NCBI RefSeq assembly: GCF_026967475.1
Contig: NZ_CP114058.1
Location: 2,418,001 to 2,482,000 of the forward strand
From: Rouxiella chamberiensis
GTDB taxonomy: Bacteria; Pseudomonadota; Gammaproteobacteria; Enterobacterales; Enterobacteriaceae
Length of the DNA stretch: 64,000 nt
Reading direction: 5' to 3'
The translations under genes and the position numbers were made by a program. Shown here one piece after another: positions 55,393 to 64,000 of this stretch. Each line of letters begins with the position of its first letter. Position 1 is the first letter of the stretch. The notes under the pieces are model-generated. The model ran no database searches. It saw only the letters and a program-made list of their open reading frames with translations, and was not told where the DNA came from.

Positions 55393-56640
55393 ATGATGGA
55401 AAACACCTTCACTTCCGGCCTGATTTCTTTGCAGGACGCGCTGGAAAAAATGCTGACGCAAACCGCGCCGCTGACCCAAAACGACACGCAGTGGCTGCCG
55501 CTGACCGCCTCGGCCGGGCGCATTACCGCAAGCCCCGTTCGCTCGCCGGTGTTTGTTCCGCCTTTCGATAACTCCGCGATGGACGGTTATGCGCTTCGCA
55601 GTGCCGATTTTCATGCCGACGCCGTCTTTCCTGTCGCGGGCAAAGCCTTTGCCGGCGCGCCTTTCTCGGGCGAGTGGCCGACGGGAAGCTGCATCCGCAT
55701 CATGACCGGCGCCCCGGTTCCCGCCGGTGCCGACGTAGTTATCATGCAGGAAGAAGCAGAAGTGCTGGACGCCGGTGTACGTTTTACGGCCTCTATCGTG
55801 CCGGGACAGAATATTCGCCTGATAGGCGACGACATCCGTGAAGGCCAGGAAGTGCTGGGTGCAGGTGTGCGTCTGGGTGCCGCTCAACTGCCGCTGCTGG
55901 CGTCCCTGGGCGTCGAGAAAGTGGAAGTCAATCGTCGTCTCAAGGTGGCCGTGTTCTCGACCGGCGATGAACTTCAGCCGGTCGGCACGCCGCTGAAAGA
56001 GGGGCAAATCTATGACACCAACCGTTTTGCGGTACATCTGATGCTGAACCAGCTTGGCTGCGAAGTGCTGGATCTCGGCATTATTCGCGACGATCCCGAG
56101 GCCCTGCGTCAGGCGTTTAACCAGGCCGACGCGTTTGCCGATCTGGTTATCAGCAGCGGCGGCGTTTCCGTCGGCGAAGCGGACTACACCAAAACCATGC
56201 TCGAAGAGATAGGCAAAATCGGTTTCTGGAAGCTGGCTATCAAACCCGGCAAGCCGTTTGCCTTCGGGAAACTGAGCAACGCCTGGTTCTGCGGTCTGCC
56301 GGGCAATCCCGTGTCTGCCGCGCTGACCTTCTATCAACTAGTGCAGCCTCTCATCGCCAAACTTTCGGCGCAAAGTGACTGGAGTCTGCCGCCGCGCCTG
56401 CGTGCCAAAGCCGCGACCGCCTTCAAAAAAACACCGGGCCGACTGGATTTCCAGCGCGCCGTGTTCAGTCATAATTCGCAGGGCGAACTTGAGGCGCGAA
56501 CTACAGGCCCGCAGGGTTCGCACGTCTTTAGCTCCTACAGCCTCGCCAACTGCTTTGTGGTGCTTGAACGCGAACGCGGCGATGTGGCCGTCGGCGAATG
56601 GGTTGAGGTCGAGCCGTTTAACGCACTGCTGAAAGGATAG
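55393..56640 (+). CDS. moeA: Molybdopterin molybdenumtransferase MoeA
   Basis: Inserts molybdate into adenylated molybdopterin to make Mo-cofactor. 415 aa from ATG 55393 (a second ATG follows immediately). Domain III has the MPT-binding GEADYTKT and [41 protein letters not shown] and [33 protein letters not shown] are diagnostic. The 30-codon upstream extension of the frame contains the leader hairpin and was dropped. Four bases before moeB, same operon. Confidence 0.96.
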   Translation: MMENTFTSGLISLQDALEKMLTQTAPLTQNDTQWLPLTASAGRITASPVRSPVFVPPFDNSAMDGYALRSADFHADAVFPVAGKAFAGAPFSGEWPTGSCIRIMTGAPVPAGADVVIMQEEAEVLDAGVRFTASIVPGQNIRLIGDDIREGQEVLGAGVRLGAAQLPLLASLGVEKVEVNRRLKVAVFSTGDELQPVGTPLKEGQIYDTNRFAVHLMLNQLGCEVLDLGIIRDDPEALRQAFNQADAFADLVISSGGVSVGEADYTKTMLEEIGKIGFWKLAIKPGKPFAFGKLSNAWFCGLPGNPVSAALTFYQLVQPLIAKLSAQSDWSLPPRLRAKAATAFKKTPGRLDFQRAVFSHNSQGELEARTTGPQGSHVFSSYSLANCFVVLERERGDVAVGEWVEVEPFNALLKG

Positions 56641-56644
56641 GCTT

Positions 56645-57401
56645 ATGACGCTGCCCGAGTTGAGCGATGCGGAAACGCTGCGCTATAACCGCCAGATAGT
56701 TCTGCGCGGTTTCGATTTCGATGGACAGGAAAAGCTCAAGGCCAGCCACGCGCTGGTGGTCGGGCTTGGCGGTTTGGGCTGCGCAGCGGCGCAGTATCTG
56801 GCCGCCGCCGGCATCGGTCGTCTTACCCTGCTCGACTTCGACTGCGTGTCGCTCTCCAATCTGCAACGCCAAACGCTGCATACCGACGCACGTATCGGCA
56901 TGAAAAAAGTGGCCTCGGCGGCGCTTTCGCTGACGGGCATCAATCCACATGTGGCGCTCGAGCAAATCGACACGCAGCTCGAATCCGACGCGCTTTCGGC
57001 GCTTGTCGCCCACTGTGACCTGGTGCTCGACTGTACCGATAACATCGAGACGCGCAATCAGCTTAATCGCGCCTGCTTTACCCATAAAACGCCGCTGGTG
57101 TCGGGCGCGGCGATTCGCATGGAAGGCCAGATCAGCGTCTTTACCTATCAGGATGGCGAACCTTGCTATCGTTGCCTTAGCCGACTTTTCGGCGAACCAG
57201 GCGCTCACCTGCGTCGAAGCGGGCGTCATGGCGCCGCTGGTCGGCACCATCGGCAGTTTGCAGGCGATGGAAGCGATTAAACTGCTCACGCACTATGGCG
57301 AGGTCAAGGCGGGTCGACTGCTGATGTTCGACGCCATGACGCTGCAATTTAGAGAGATGACGCTTGCGAAGAATCCGCGTTGCGAGGTGTGCGGAAGCTA
57401 A
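56645..57401 (+). CDS. moeB: Molybdopterin-synthase adenylyltransferase MoeB, one-base frameshift
   Basis: E1-like enzyme that adenylates the MoaD C-terminus. ATP-binding GLGGLGCAAAQYL near 40-52 and LLDFDCVSLSNLQRQTLH; zinc Cys pair CYRCL in the first segment and CEVCG at the end of the second. The frame breaks near 57190 (SRLFGE then QALTCVEAGVMAPLVG), one extra C. The locus is 757 nt, one over 252 codons: 251 aa (E. coli 249). Start MTLPELSDAETLRYNRQI. Confidence 0.94.
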
Positions 57402-57420
57402 AACCTGACTTTCGGGCATA

Positions 57421-57453
57421 AAAAAAGGCCGATCATCGCGATCGGCCTTTTCG
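57421..57453. terminator. Bidirectional terminator between moeB and ybiT
   Basis: AAAAGGCCGAT, short loop, ATCGGCCTTTT with A and T tracts on both sides, 20 bases past moeB and 17 bases past the ybiT stop. Confidence 0.92.
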
Positions 57454-57469
57454 TTTTCAACGCGCCTGA

Positions 57470-59065
57470 TTAGCTGTTGATGCCCTGGCTACGCAGGTAA
57501 TCTTCGTAATTACCGGTGAAGTCAGTGATTTTGTTTGGCGTAATTTCGATAATGCGGGAAGCCAGCGAGCTGACGAATTCACGGTCATGGGATACGAAGA
57601 TAAGCGTACCTTCGTACATTTCCAGCGCCATGTTCAGTGATTCGATGGATTCCATATCCAGGTGGTTGGTTGGTTCGTCCATGACCAGAATATTTGGTTT
57701 CTGCATCATCAGCTTGCCAAAGAGCATACGGCCCTTTTCACCACCGGAAAGCACTTTGACCTTCTTCTTGATGTCGTCCTGACCAAACAGCAGACGGCCC
57801 AGAATACCGCGCACGGCCTGCTCGTCGTCTGATTCGGCTTTCCACTGGCTCATCCAGTCAAACACGTTCAGGTTGTCATCGAATTCATATTCGTGGTCCT
57901 GCGCGTAATAACCGATTTTGCTGTTTTCGGACCATTTGACGGTACCGGCGTCTGGCAGCGTATCGCCGACCAGCGTTTTCAGCAGGGTGGATTTACCCAC
58001 GCCGTTGGCACCCAGAATCGCGACTTTCTCGCCGACTTCGAGCATCAGGTTGAAGCCCTTGAACAGCGGGCCGTTGTCGAAACCTTTGGTGATGCCTTCC
58101 ACTTCAAGCGCGTTACGGAACAGTTTCTTGTCCTGCTCGAAGCGCATGTACGGGTTTTGACGGCTTGATGCCTTGACTTCGTCCAGCTGGATTTTGTCTA
58201 TCTTCTTGGCACGCGAGGTCGCCTGCTTGGATTTCGAGGCGTTGGCGCTGAAGCGGCTGACGAAAGATTGCAGTTCGGCAATCTGCGCCTTTTTCTTGGC
58301 ATTGTTGGCATTCAGCAGTTCACGAGCCTGCGTTGCCGCCGTCATGTATTCGTCGTAGTTGCCCGGATAAACGCGCAGCTCGCCGTAGTCCAGGTCAGCC
58401 ATGTGCGTACAGACCATGTTCAGGAAGTGACGGTCGTGCGAAATGATGATCATGGTGCTGTTACGTTCGTTCAGCACCTGCTCAAGCCAGCGAATGGTAT
58501 CGATGTCGAGGTTGTTCGTCGGTTCGTCGAGCAGCAGAATTTCAGGGTCGGAGAACAATGCCTGAGCCAGCAATACGCGGAGCTTGAAGCCCGGCGCGAT
58601 TTCGCTCATCGGGCCGTAATGCTGTTCAACCGGAATACCTACACCCAGCAGAAGTTCACCGGCGCGGGATTCGGCGCTGTAGCCGTCCATTTCGCCGTAG
58701 GCCACTTCGAGATCGGCGACTTTATAGCCGTCTTCTTCGCTCATCTCTGCCATGGCGTAAATTTTGTCACGCTCTTCCTTCACGGCCCACAGTTCGGTGT
58801 GGCCCATGATGACGGTATCCAGCACGCTATATTGTTCAAACGCGAACTGATCCTGACGCAGCTTACCCAGACGTTCGTTCGGGTCGAGCACGACGTTGCC
58901 GCCCGACGGCACAAGATCGTCGCCGAGGATTTTCATGAAGGTCGATTTGCCGCAGCCGTTCGCGCCTATCAAACCGTAGCGGTTACCGCCACCGAATTTG
59001 ACATTGATGTTTTCAAATAGCGGCTTGCTGCCGAATTGCATGGTGATGTTGTAAGTACTTAGCAC
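57470..59065 (-). CDS. ybiT: ABC-F family ATP-binding protein YbiT
   Basis: Ribosome-associated ABC-F ATPase (EttA/Uup/YheS relatives) thought to act at stalled ribosomes. 531 aa (E. coli 530). Cassette 1: Walker [10 protein letters not shown], Walker [13 protein letters not shown]; inter-domain linker rich in Lys/Gln (about 235-315); cassette 2: Walker [10 protein letters not shown], signature LSGGEKGR, Walker [13 protein letters not shown]. No membrane segments. Start is GTG ([12 protein letters not shown]), matching E. coli by position; the ribosome-binding site is weak. An ERIC-type element lies just upstream. Confidence 0.96.
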   Translation of the reverse strand: MLSTYNITMQFGSKPLFENINVKFGGGNRYGLIGANGCGKSTFMKILGDDLVPSGGNVVLDPNERLGKLRQDQFAFEQYSVLDTVIMGHTELWAVKEERDKIYAMAEMSEEDGYKVADLEVAYGEMDGYSAESRAGELLLGVGIPVEQHYGPMSEIAPGFKLRVLLAQALFSDPEILLLDEPTNNLDIDTIRWLEQVLNERNSTMIIISHDRHFLNMVCTHMADLDYGELRVYPGNYDEYMTAATQARELLNANNAKKKAQIAELQSFVSRFSANASKSKQATSRAKKIDKIQLDEVKASSRQNPYMRFEQDKKLFRNALEVEGITKGFDNGPLFKGFNLMLEVGEKVAILGANGVGKSTLLKTLVGDTLPDAGTVKWSENSKIGYYAQDHEYEFDDNLNVFDWMSQWKAESDDEQAVRGILGRLLFGQDDIKKKVKVLSGGEKGRMLFGKLMMQKPNILVMDEPTNHLDMESIESLNMALEMYEGTLIFVSHDREFVSSLASRIIEITPNKITDFTGNYEDYLRSQGINS

Positions 59066-59097
59066 AGAGCTCGCTCTTAAGTTTAATAGGGTTAAAC

Positions 59098-59224
59098 ATA
59101 CTCAGTCGATTTCAGGACGCAGTGAAAAGTGGCAATGGCAAGTAACCCGCAACGCTTACTTGAGTAAGTCATCAGGTACAGTGAAAGCTGCCAGCGCCTC
59201 TGCAACTTGAAGGATTTTGAGTAT
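59098..59224. repeat. Diverged ERIC-type element (127 bp) upstream of ybiT
   Basis: ATACTCA at 59098-59104 and TGAGTAT at 59218-59224 bound a 127-bp imperfect palindrome. The minus strand reads AATCCTTCAAGTTGCAGAGG, then CGCTGGCAGC and ACTTACTCAAGTAAGCG, recalling the ERIC arms and centre, but the CCCC/GGGG core differs. It starts 33 bases before the ybiT start codon and would fold in the ybiT 5' leader. Confidence 0.65.
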
Positions 59225-59331
59225 CAAGTGTGATTTGGCGCGCATTATGCCATAAACGGCGCCAGAGATCGTGCGAAGTTTTGGTGAATTATTGCGCTAC
59301 CGGTGAGATAGCGCGAACAAGACAAGGTGGA

Positions 59332-60192
59332 TTAGCCCGCAAGGCTGCCAAACAGGCGCTTGAATAAAGGCCGACGTTTTTTATGGCCGCCCGCGTTTTG
59401 CGACTGTTTGTTGAACGCGCCAAAGACTTCCTGATTACGATAATTATCAAGGGAATAACCGGCGGCAAGGGCTTCATGGTAATACTCTTCAAACCGCTGA
59501 CGCAGTTCGTCGCGCGGATGCGGCTCGATTTTTCCGTCAAACCAGTGCCCCTTCTGCTCGGCCTGTAGTCGCGGCAGCGCAAACTGATGCGAAAACTGCG
59601 TGCCCATCTTGGAATAATGCACCGCTTTTAGCTCCTCGAGCGGGATGTCGTCGCCGTCGATATTGCTGTATTGCGCGCCCAATGGCTGAACTTTTTGCGG
59701 ATTGTCTTCGAAAAAGTGCTGAAGCTTTTTGTGGCCCTCCGGCTCGCGGTGCAGGTCGCGGATATCCGGCAGCACGGCTTTTGCGGCGGCGCAGTCCCAG
59801 AGGATTTCGCCGAGACGAAGTTCTTTGCCGCTCCCGGAGGCGAGCATCGCACGGCACCGGTCTATCGGGTGATGCCACATTTCGGCGACATCGCTCATAA
59901 ACATGATGTCGGCGTCGAGGTACAGGGCGCGGCCCGTGAAATTGCAGTAAGCCGGAATACCCCAGCGAAAGGCGGAAAAAGGCGTGGCCCAGCGGTCGGT
60001 GGTCCAGCCTGCGCCCTTGCCATCGGAGAACCAGAAACTTTGGGGATCCCGCGACAGTCTCATCCAGACAATTTCCAGCGGAATGGAGGCGTGCTTGCGC
60101 AGGCTGTATTCCAGCACCATCATTTGTTCCAGGTCACAATCGTTGGGATCGCACCCCACAAAAATACGCGCACTCTCAGAGGAGGAAAACAT
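59332..60192 (-). CDS. Putative glycosyltransferase (GT8-like)
   Basis: 286 aa from the ATG of MFSSSESARIFVGCDP (AAGG 8 bases upstream; a TTG six codons earlier is weaker). It shows FVGCDPNDCDLEQMMVLEYSLRKHA near the start and the sugar-nucleotide/metal DxD in RALYLDADIMFMSDV (about 95-108), with VHYSKMGTQFSHQF later, the pattern of GT-A family 8 enzymes. No membrane helix; a basic C-terminus (HKKRRPLFKRLF) may associate with membrane lipids. Acceptor and donor unknown. It stands alone between ybiT and tsx. Confidence 0.7.
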   Translation of the reverse strand: MFSSSESARIFVGCDPNDCDLEQMMVLEYSLRKHASIPLEIVWMRLSRDPQSFWFSDGKGAGWTTDRWATPFSAFRWGIPAYCNFTGRALYLDADIMFMSDVAEMWHHPIDRCRAMLASGSGKELRLGEILWDCAAAKAVLPDIRDLHREPEGHKKLQHFFEDNPQKVQPLGAQYSNIDGDDIPLEELKAVHYSKMGTQFSHQFALPRLQAEQKGHWFDGKIEPHPRDELRQRFEEYYHEALAAGYSLDNYRNQEVFGAFNKQSQNAGGHKKRRPLFKRLFGSLAG

Positions 60193-60333
60193 AACAAAAC
60201 CTTTTTTCAATAGATCGCTTTGCCGTCAGAATTAAATTTAGTTCAAACCTGAAAGTTCGCCGATCTGTTCGTAATGATGTCTAATTATTTCTCCCCAAAC
60301 TACTGCATTGCGTTTAAACATAACGTAAACAAA

Positions 60334-60370
60334 TAAAAAACCGCCCTGCGGAATTACTCGCAGGGCGGCT
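60334..60370 (-). terminator. Intrinsic terminator of tsx
   Basis: CCGCCCTGC, loop, GCAGGGCGG: 9-bp GC-rich stem followed on the minus strand by six T, 26 bases past the tsx stop. Confidence 0.92.
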
Positions 60371-60395
60371 GTAAAACTCTTTACCTAACAGCGTA

Positions 60396-61268
60396 TTAGA
60401 AGCTGTATCCGATAACCGCGTAGTAACCCCAGCCGGTGGATTTGACGTTGAAATCCCCTTTGCCGAAGTTCAGGCCGGTACCGTCTTCCCACTGCCCGCC
60501 GTTGTGGAAGTAACGCGCCACAAACGAATAGTGCCAATGCGCGTAGTTCAACGCCAGAATATGGCTGGAAGCAATGGAGTTGTTGCTGCGAGACGTATTG
60601 CCGTTGTCGGCAAGGTCTGAGCCCCAGTCAAAGTTGGTAAAGCCGATATAGCTGATTTTTCCGCCCCACATATCGCCCAGCGGCAGGAAGTATTTGACCT
60701 TGAAACGGTAACCGTCCCACTGGTTTTCGTTGGCTGCGCCATAGTTCTGCCATTGATATTTGGCATAAACGTTAAGGGACAGATTCAGCGGAGTGTAGGT
60801 ATTGACGTCGGTGCCCAGACCCATGTACCAGGTGTTCTGGCGATTGGCGTTATTGGGACCCATGTCATAGATATAGTTGTTGGCGAAATACCACTCTTTG
60901 AACGGGCCCACGCTCAGGTCGGTGCCGGTCAGTTTATCGATGGAGAAACGCGGTTCAATCTCCATAAACAGCGGAGAACCGGCTTTCTTGTCCCAGATGC
61001 CGTTATCGTTGCCATTGCCTACGCCGAAGAATTTAGGCACATCGACATAGCCGTAGAAGTCGAACCAGTCTTTATGCGCAAAGGCTTCGTATTCGAGATA
61101 CACATCGTTGTTCAGTTGCGGTCCAAAGCGGGTGTGATAGCTGCCTACCACGTTGATGCTTTGATGCCACCAATCGGAAACGTATTGATCTTTAAGGTCT
61201 TCCGCAAGCGTTTGCGTGCTGAAAGTCGAAACAACGAGTGCACCTGCCAGTAAGATTGTATTTTTCAT
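60396..61268 (-). CDS. tsx: Nucleoside-specific channel-forming protein Tsx
   Basis: Outer-membrane beta-barrel that takes up nucleosides and deoxynucleosides (and is a phage and colicin K receptor in E. coli). 290 aa with signal peptide 1-22 (ends TQTLA). Typical blocks [73 protein letters not shown] and a C-terminal aromatic (YSF) for Bam recognition. CRP-linked promoter upstream; its nucleoside theme fits with cdd earlier in the window. Confidence 0.96.
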   Translation of the reverse strand: MKNTILLAGALVVSTFSTQTLAEDLKDQYVSDWWHQSINVVGSYHTRFGPQLNNDVYLEYEAFAHKDWFDFYGYVDVPKFFGVGNGNDNGIWDKKAGSPLFMEIEPRFSIDKLTGTDLSVGPFKEWYFANNYIYDMGPNNANRQNTWYMGLGTDVNTYTPLNLSLNVYAKYQWQNYGAANENQWDGYRFKVKYFLPLGDMWGGKISYIGFTNFDWGSDLADNGNTSRSNNSIASSHILALNYAHWHYSFVARYFHNGGQWEDGTGLNFGKGDFNVKSTGWGYYAVIGYSF

Positions 61269-61425
61269 GAATTACCAGAAGCGAAAAGGAAAGCAACTCC
61301 CTGCAAAAGGAGACGAGTAGAAGTTTTAACGACACGGCTAAATGGCTAATGCATTCCGGTAAACAAACACGTTCAAAAAAACGGCACATCGGAAAATTCT
61401 GCAAACAGCTCACTTGTCGCCCCCT

Positions 61426-61498
61426 TAATTATCGACTTGGTCAACCTTTGTCAATTTCTGTTTCATTCCAATACACTTTTTATGTGATCATGATCACA
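61426..61498 (-). promoter_or_regulatory. tsx promoter with CRP site
   Basis: Perfect CRP core TGTGA-TCATGA-TCACA (61483-61498) within the 20-bp palindrome TATGTGATCATGATCACATA. On the minus strand TTGACA (61454-61449), 17 bases, TAATTA (61431-61426) forms a promoter; CRP would be centred near -71.5. The rest of the 355-base gap (61269-61623) is a long tsx leader plus the betA terminator; no CytR site was identified. Confidence 0.75.
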
Positions 61499-61572
61499 TA
61501 TTTATCGCGCTGTTATGCTTTATCGCCTTGCGTTTATTTGTTTTGGGTATAACGCCGCAATTCAACGAGATG

Positions 61573-61599
61573 AAAAAAAGACGACCCTAAGGTCGTCTC
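61573..61599 (-). terminator. Intrinsic terminator of betA
   Basis: GACGACC, loop, GGTCGTC followed on the minus strand by seven T, 25 bases past the betA stop. Confidence 0.92.
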
Positions 61600-61623
61600 T
61601 TTGATGCGGTGCAACGCTGACTA

Positions 61624-63309
61624 TCAGGAGAATTTTTTGGCAGGTTCTGTACGAACCGGTGCGCCGTTGGCCTGATAATATTCTGTGGTACTTCTCGGCA
61701 GTGGCTGACGACCCCGAATCGCGTCGGCCATTTTCTCGCCGATCATGATTGTGGTGGCGTTCAGGTTACCGGTGATTATCTGCGGCATGATAGAGGCATC
61801 GACAACACGCAGGTTCTGCATGCCGTGAACGCGGCCCTGTCCGTCAACAACAGACATCTCGTCGCTGCCCATCTTACAGGTACCACACGGGTGGAAGGCC
61901 GTTTCGGCGTGTTCGCGGATAAACGCGTCCAGCTCTTCATCGGTCTGCACCTCGATGCCCGGACTGATTTCGCGGCCACGATAACGGTCGAGCGCAGGCT
62001 GCGCCATTATCTCGCGGGTAATGCGAATCGCATCGCGGAATTCGTGCCAGTCCTGTTCGCTCGACATATAGTTGAACAGAATGCTCGGATGCTGGCGCGG
62101 ATCCTTGGTTTTCACCTGCACGCGACCACGGCTCGGCGAGCGCATGGAACCTACGTGAGCCTGGAACCCGTGCTCTTTCACGGCGTTGCTGCCGTTATAG
62201 TTAATCGCGACCGGCAGGAAGTGATACTGAATGTTCGGCCAGGTAAATTCTTCGCGACTGCGGATAAAGCCACCGGCTTCAAACTGGTTACTCGCACCGA
62301 CGCCCGTGCCGTTGAACAGCCATTCGGCACCGATTTTCGGCTGATTGTGCCACTGCAGCGCCGGATAAAGCGACACAGGCTCCTTGCAGCTGTACTGCAG
62401 GTACATTTCCAGGTGATCCTGCAAGTTCTCGCCGACACCCGGCAGGTCGTGAACCACGGGGATATCCAGCGATTGCAGCAATGCTGCCGGACCGACGCCG
62501 GAACGTTGCAGAATCTGCGGCGAAGCGATGGCTCCGCTGCACAGCAACACTTCGCGTTTTGCCCGTGCTTCGACGTGCTCGACGCTGTCGCCTTTCAGAT
62601 AACTGACGCCTACCGCCGTTTTACCGTCGAACAGGATACGGTCAGTGGTCGCATGGGTCACAATGGTCAGGTTGGCGCGCGGCTTGGCCTGATCCAGATA
62701 GCCTCGCGCGGTGCTCGCACGACGGCCTTTCGGCGTTACGGTGCGGTCCATCGGGCCAAAGCCTTCCTGCTGATAACCGTTCAGGTCGTCAGTACGCGGA
62801 TAACCCGCCTGCACACCGGCTTCTATCATCGCGTGGAACAGCGGATTATTGCCGGCTTTCGGCGTGGCTACGCTGACCGGGCCGTCACCGCCGTGAAAAT
62901 CATTCTCGCCGATGTCGCGGGTTTCTGCCTTGCGGAAATACGGCAGGCAGTCGAGGTAGCTCCAGTTGCCAAGCGCCGGATCGGTCGCCCAGTTGTCGAA
63001 GTCCATCGCGTTGCCGCGGATGTAGCACATTCCGTTGATAAGCGACGAACCGCCCAGCCCTTTTCCGCGTCCGCATTCCATGCGGCGGTTGTTCATGTGT
63101 GGCTCAGGATCGGTTTCATAGGCCCAGTTGTAGCGACGCCCCTGCAACGGGAACGCCAGCGCCGCAGGCATCTGGGTGCGGAAATCGGCGCGATAGTCGG
63201 GACCGCCCGCTTCCAGCAGCAGAACGCTGACGCTGCTGTCTTCGGTCAGGCGCGTGGCCAACACGTTACCGGCAGAACCGGCACCAATAATGATGTAATC
63301 GTAATCCAT
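61624..63309 (-). CDS. betA: Oxygen-dependent choline dehydrogenase
   Basis: Membrane-associated flavoprotein of the GMC oxidoreductase family oxidising choline to betaine aldehyde (osmoprotection). 561 aa (E. coli 556). FAD-binding [16 protein letters not shown] at 8-23, GMC signature 1 [20 protein letters not shown], signature 2 [17 protein letters not shown], and the catalytic C-terminal His/Asn region [10 protein letters not shown] ... [16 protein letters not shown]. 26 bases after betB, so betB-betA form an operon, normally with betI and betT upstream beyond the window. Confidence 0.96.
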   Translation of the reverse strand: MDYDYIIIGAGSAGNVLATRLTEDSSVSVLLLEAGGPDYRADFRTQMPAALAFPLQGRRYNWAYETDPEPHMNNRRMECGRGKGLGGSSLINGMCYIRGNAMDFDNWATDPALGNWSYLDCLPYFRKAETRDIGENDFHGGDGPVSVATPKAGNNPLFHAMIEAGVQAGYPRTDDLNGYQQEGFGPMDRTVTPKGRRASTARGYLDQAKPRANLTIVTHATTDRILFDGKTAVGVSYLKGDSVEHVEARAKREVLLCSGAIASPQILQRSGVGPAALLQSLDIPVVHDLPGVGENLQDHLEMYLQYSCKEPVSLYPALQWHNQPKIGAEWLFNGTGVGASNQFEAGGFIRSREEFTWPNIQYHFLPVAINYNGSNAVKEHGFQAHVGSMRSPSRGRVQVKTKDPRQHPSILFNYMSSEQDWHEFRDAIRITREIMAQPALDRYRGREISPGIEVQTDEELDAFIREHAETAFHPCGTCKMGSDEMSVVDGQGRVHGMQNLRVVDASIMPQIITGNLNATTIMIGEKMADAIRGRQPLPRSTTEYYQANGAPVRTEPAKKFS

Positions 63310-63335
63310 AAAAATCTCCTCTTGCGGTCGGCGGT

Positions 63336-64000
63336 TTAAAACACCGAACTAAATTCGCCCAGCTCAACCTGCACGGATTTGATTTGTGTGTAATGTTCGA
63401 GCGTGCTGACGCCGTTTTCGCGGCCAACGCCTGAATGCTTGTACCCGCCTACCGGCATTTCTGCCGCCGATTCGCCCCAGGTGTTGATCCAGCAGATGCC
63501 GGCTTCAAGCTGGTGAATCACGCGGTGCGCCGTGTTGAGATCACGGGTCACCAGACCTGCCGCCAGACCGAATTCGGTCGCGTTGGCGCGGCGAATCACT
63601 TCGTCTTCGCTTTCATAGCTCAGAATGCTCATCACCGGTCCGAAAATCTCTTCGCGCACGATTTCCATGTCGTCGTTGCAGTCGGTAAACACGGTCGGGG
63701 CAACGAAAGCGCCTTTCGCGTACTCGCCGTCGGTCACGCGGTTGCCGCCAATTAACAGGCGCGCACCTTCACGTTTACCGCTTTCGATGAAGCGCAGCAC
63801 GTTTTCCATGTGCGGGAAGCTCACCAGCGGACCAAAGTTGACGGCTTCATCCGTCGGCTGGCCCAGCTTGATACGATTGACGCGCTCGACGATTTTGCTT
63901 TCGAACTCGGCCTGCAACGCTTTCGGCACGAAAACGCGGGTGCCGTTGGTGCAAACCTGACCCGAGCTGTAGAAGTTCGCCATCATCGCGATGTCGGCGG
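63336..64000 (-). CDS. betB: Betaine-aldehyde dehydrogenase, C-terminal part (partial)
   Basis: NAD(P)-dependent oxidation of betaine aldehyde to glycine betaine. The last 221 residues are in the window; the start is beyond the right edge. The catalytic Cys sits in [14 protein letters not shown], the second active-site Glu in [11 protein letters not shown], and the C-terminus [31 protein letters not shown] is typical of BetB. Sits 26 bases before betA in the same direction. Confidence 0.95.
   Translation of the reverse strand, partial: ADIAMMANFYSSGQVCTNGTRVFVPKALQAEFESKIVERVNRIKLGQPTDEAVNFGPLVSFPHMENVLRFIESGKREGARLLIGGNRVTDGEYAKGAFVAPTVFTDCNDDMEIVREEIFGPVMSILSYESEDEVIRRANATEFGLAAGLVTRDLNTAHRVIHQLEAGICWINTWGESAAEMPVGGYKHSGVGRENGVSTLEHYTQIKSVQVELGEFSSVF

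Noticed and set aside
61825..63339. 504-codon plus-strand frame opposite betA
   Set aside because: Antisense of a conserved flavoprotein gene; the composition (His/Arg/Phe-rich) is that of a shadow frame in high-GC DNA.

Overview
The window is chromosomal DNA from a member of the Enterobacterales. Gene content and protein sequences are close to Escherichia, but the order, an ERIC repeat and several missing E. coli neighbours point to another family (Yersiniaceae or Hafniaceae are my guess; genus not resolved). No rRNA, tRNA, CRISPR array, prophage or IS element was seen.

Layout. 1-3.8 kb (minus): start of ycaD, serS, rarA, lolA. 4-8.3 kb (minus): ftsK and lrp. 8.9-14.6 kb (plus): trxB, cydD-cydC, aat, infA. 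14.9-17.5 kb (minus): clpA, clpS. 17.9-19.4 kb (plus): cspD and a ybjX-like gene. Next come ybjD (minus), lysO, poxB, ltaE, ybjT and ybjS (plus), amiD (minus) and artPIQM (plus), which is the E. coli 19-20 min order minus aqpZ, hcp-hcr, macAB and artJ. After art (32.3 kb) synteny switches to the E. coli 46-48 min type set: cdd, maeA, sanA, mglCAB, galS, yeiB, folE, an MFS/LysR pair and fghA (yeiG). From 48.2 kb it returns to an 18-19 min set: gsiDCBA-iaaA, a small DeoR-type gene, moeA-moeB, ybiT. The right end has a glycosyltransferase, tsx and betA-betB (cut by the window end).

The most interesting locus sits at the first synteny switch (32363-33440, minus). It is a 359-residue protein, after joining three frame segments, whose sequence carries the catalytic motifs of class II nucleotidyl cyclase toxins (edema factor, CyaA, ExoY). 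It has a Ser-rich N-terminus without a Sec signal, as secreted effectors often do.

A second pattern covers the whole window: 13 otherwise well-conserved genes (rarA, cydC, clpS, poxB, ybjT, amiD, artP, the cyclase, yeiB, gsiB, gsiA, iaaA, moeB) are broken by 16 single-base indels, many in homopolymers. Conservation resumes immediately in the next frame each time, so consensus errors are more likely than gene decay. These genes are given as full loci with the frameshift marked.

Regulatory sites readable by eye include CRP sites at cdd, mglB, galS, tsx and upstream of the DeoR-like gene, GalS operators at mglB and galS, a two-box ArgR operator over the artP start, a LysR-type palindrome between the LysR and MFS genes, two ERIC-type repeats plus a degenerate half copy, and a series of intrinsic terminators.
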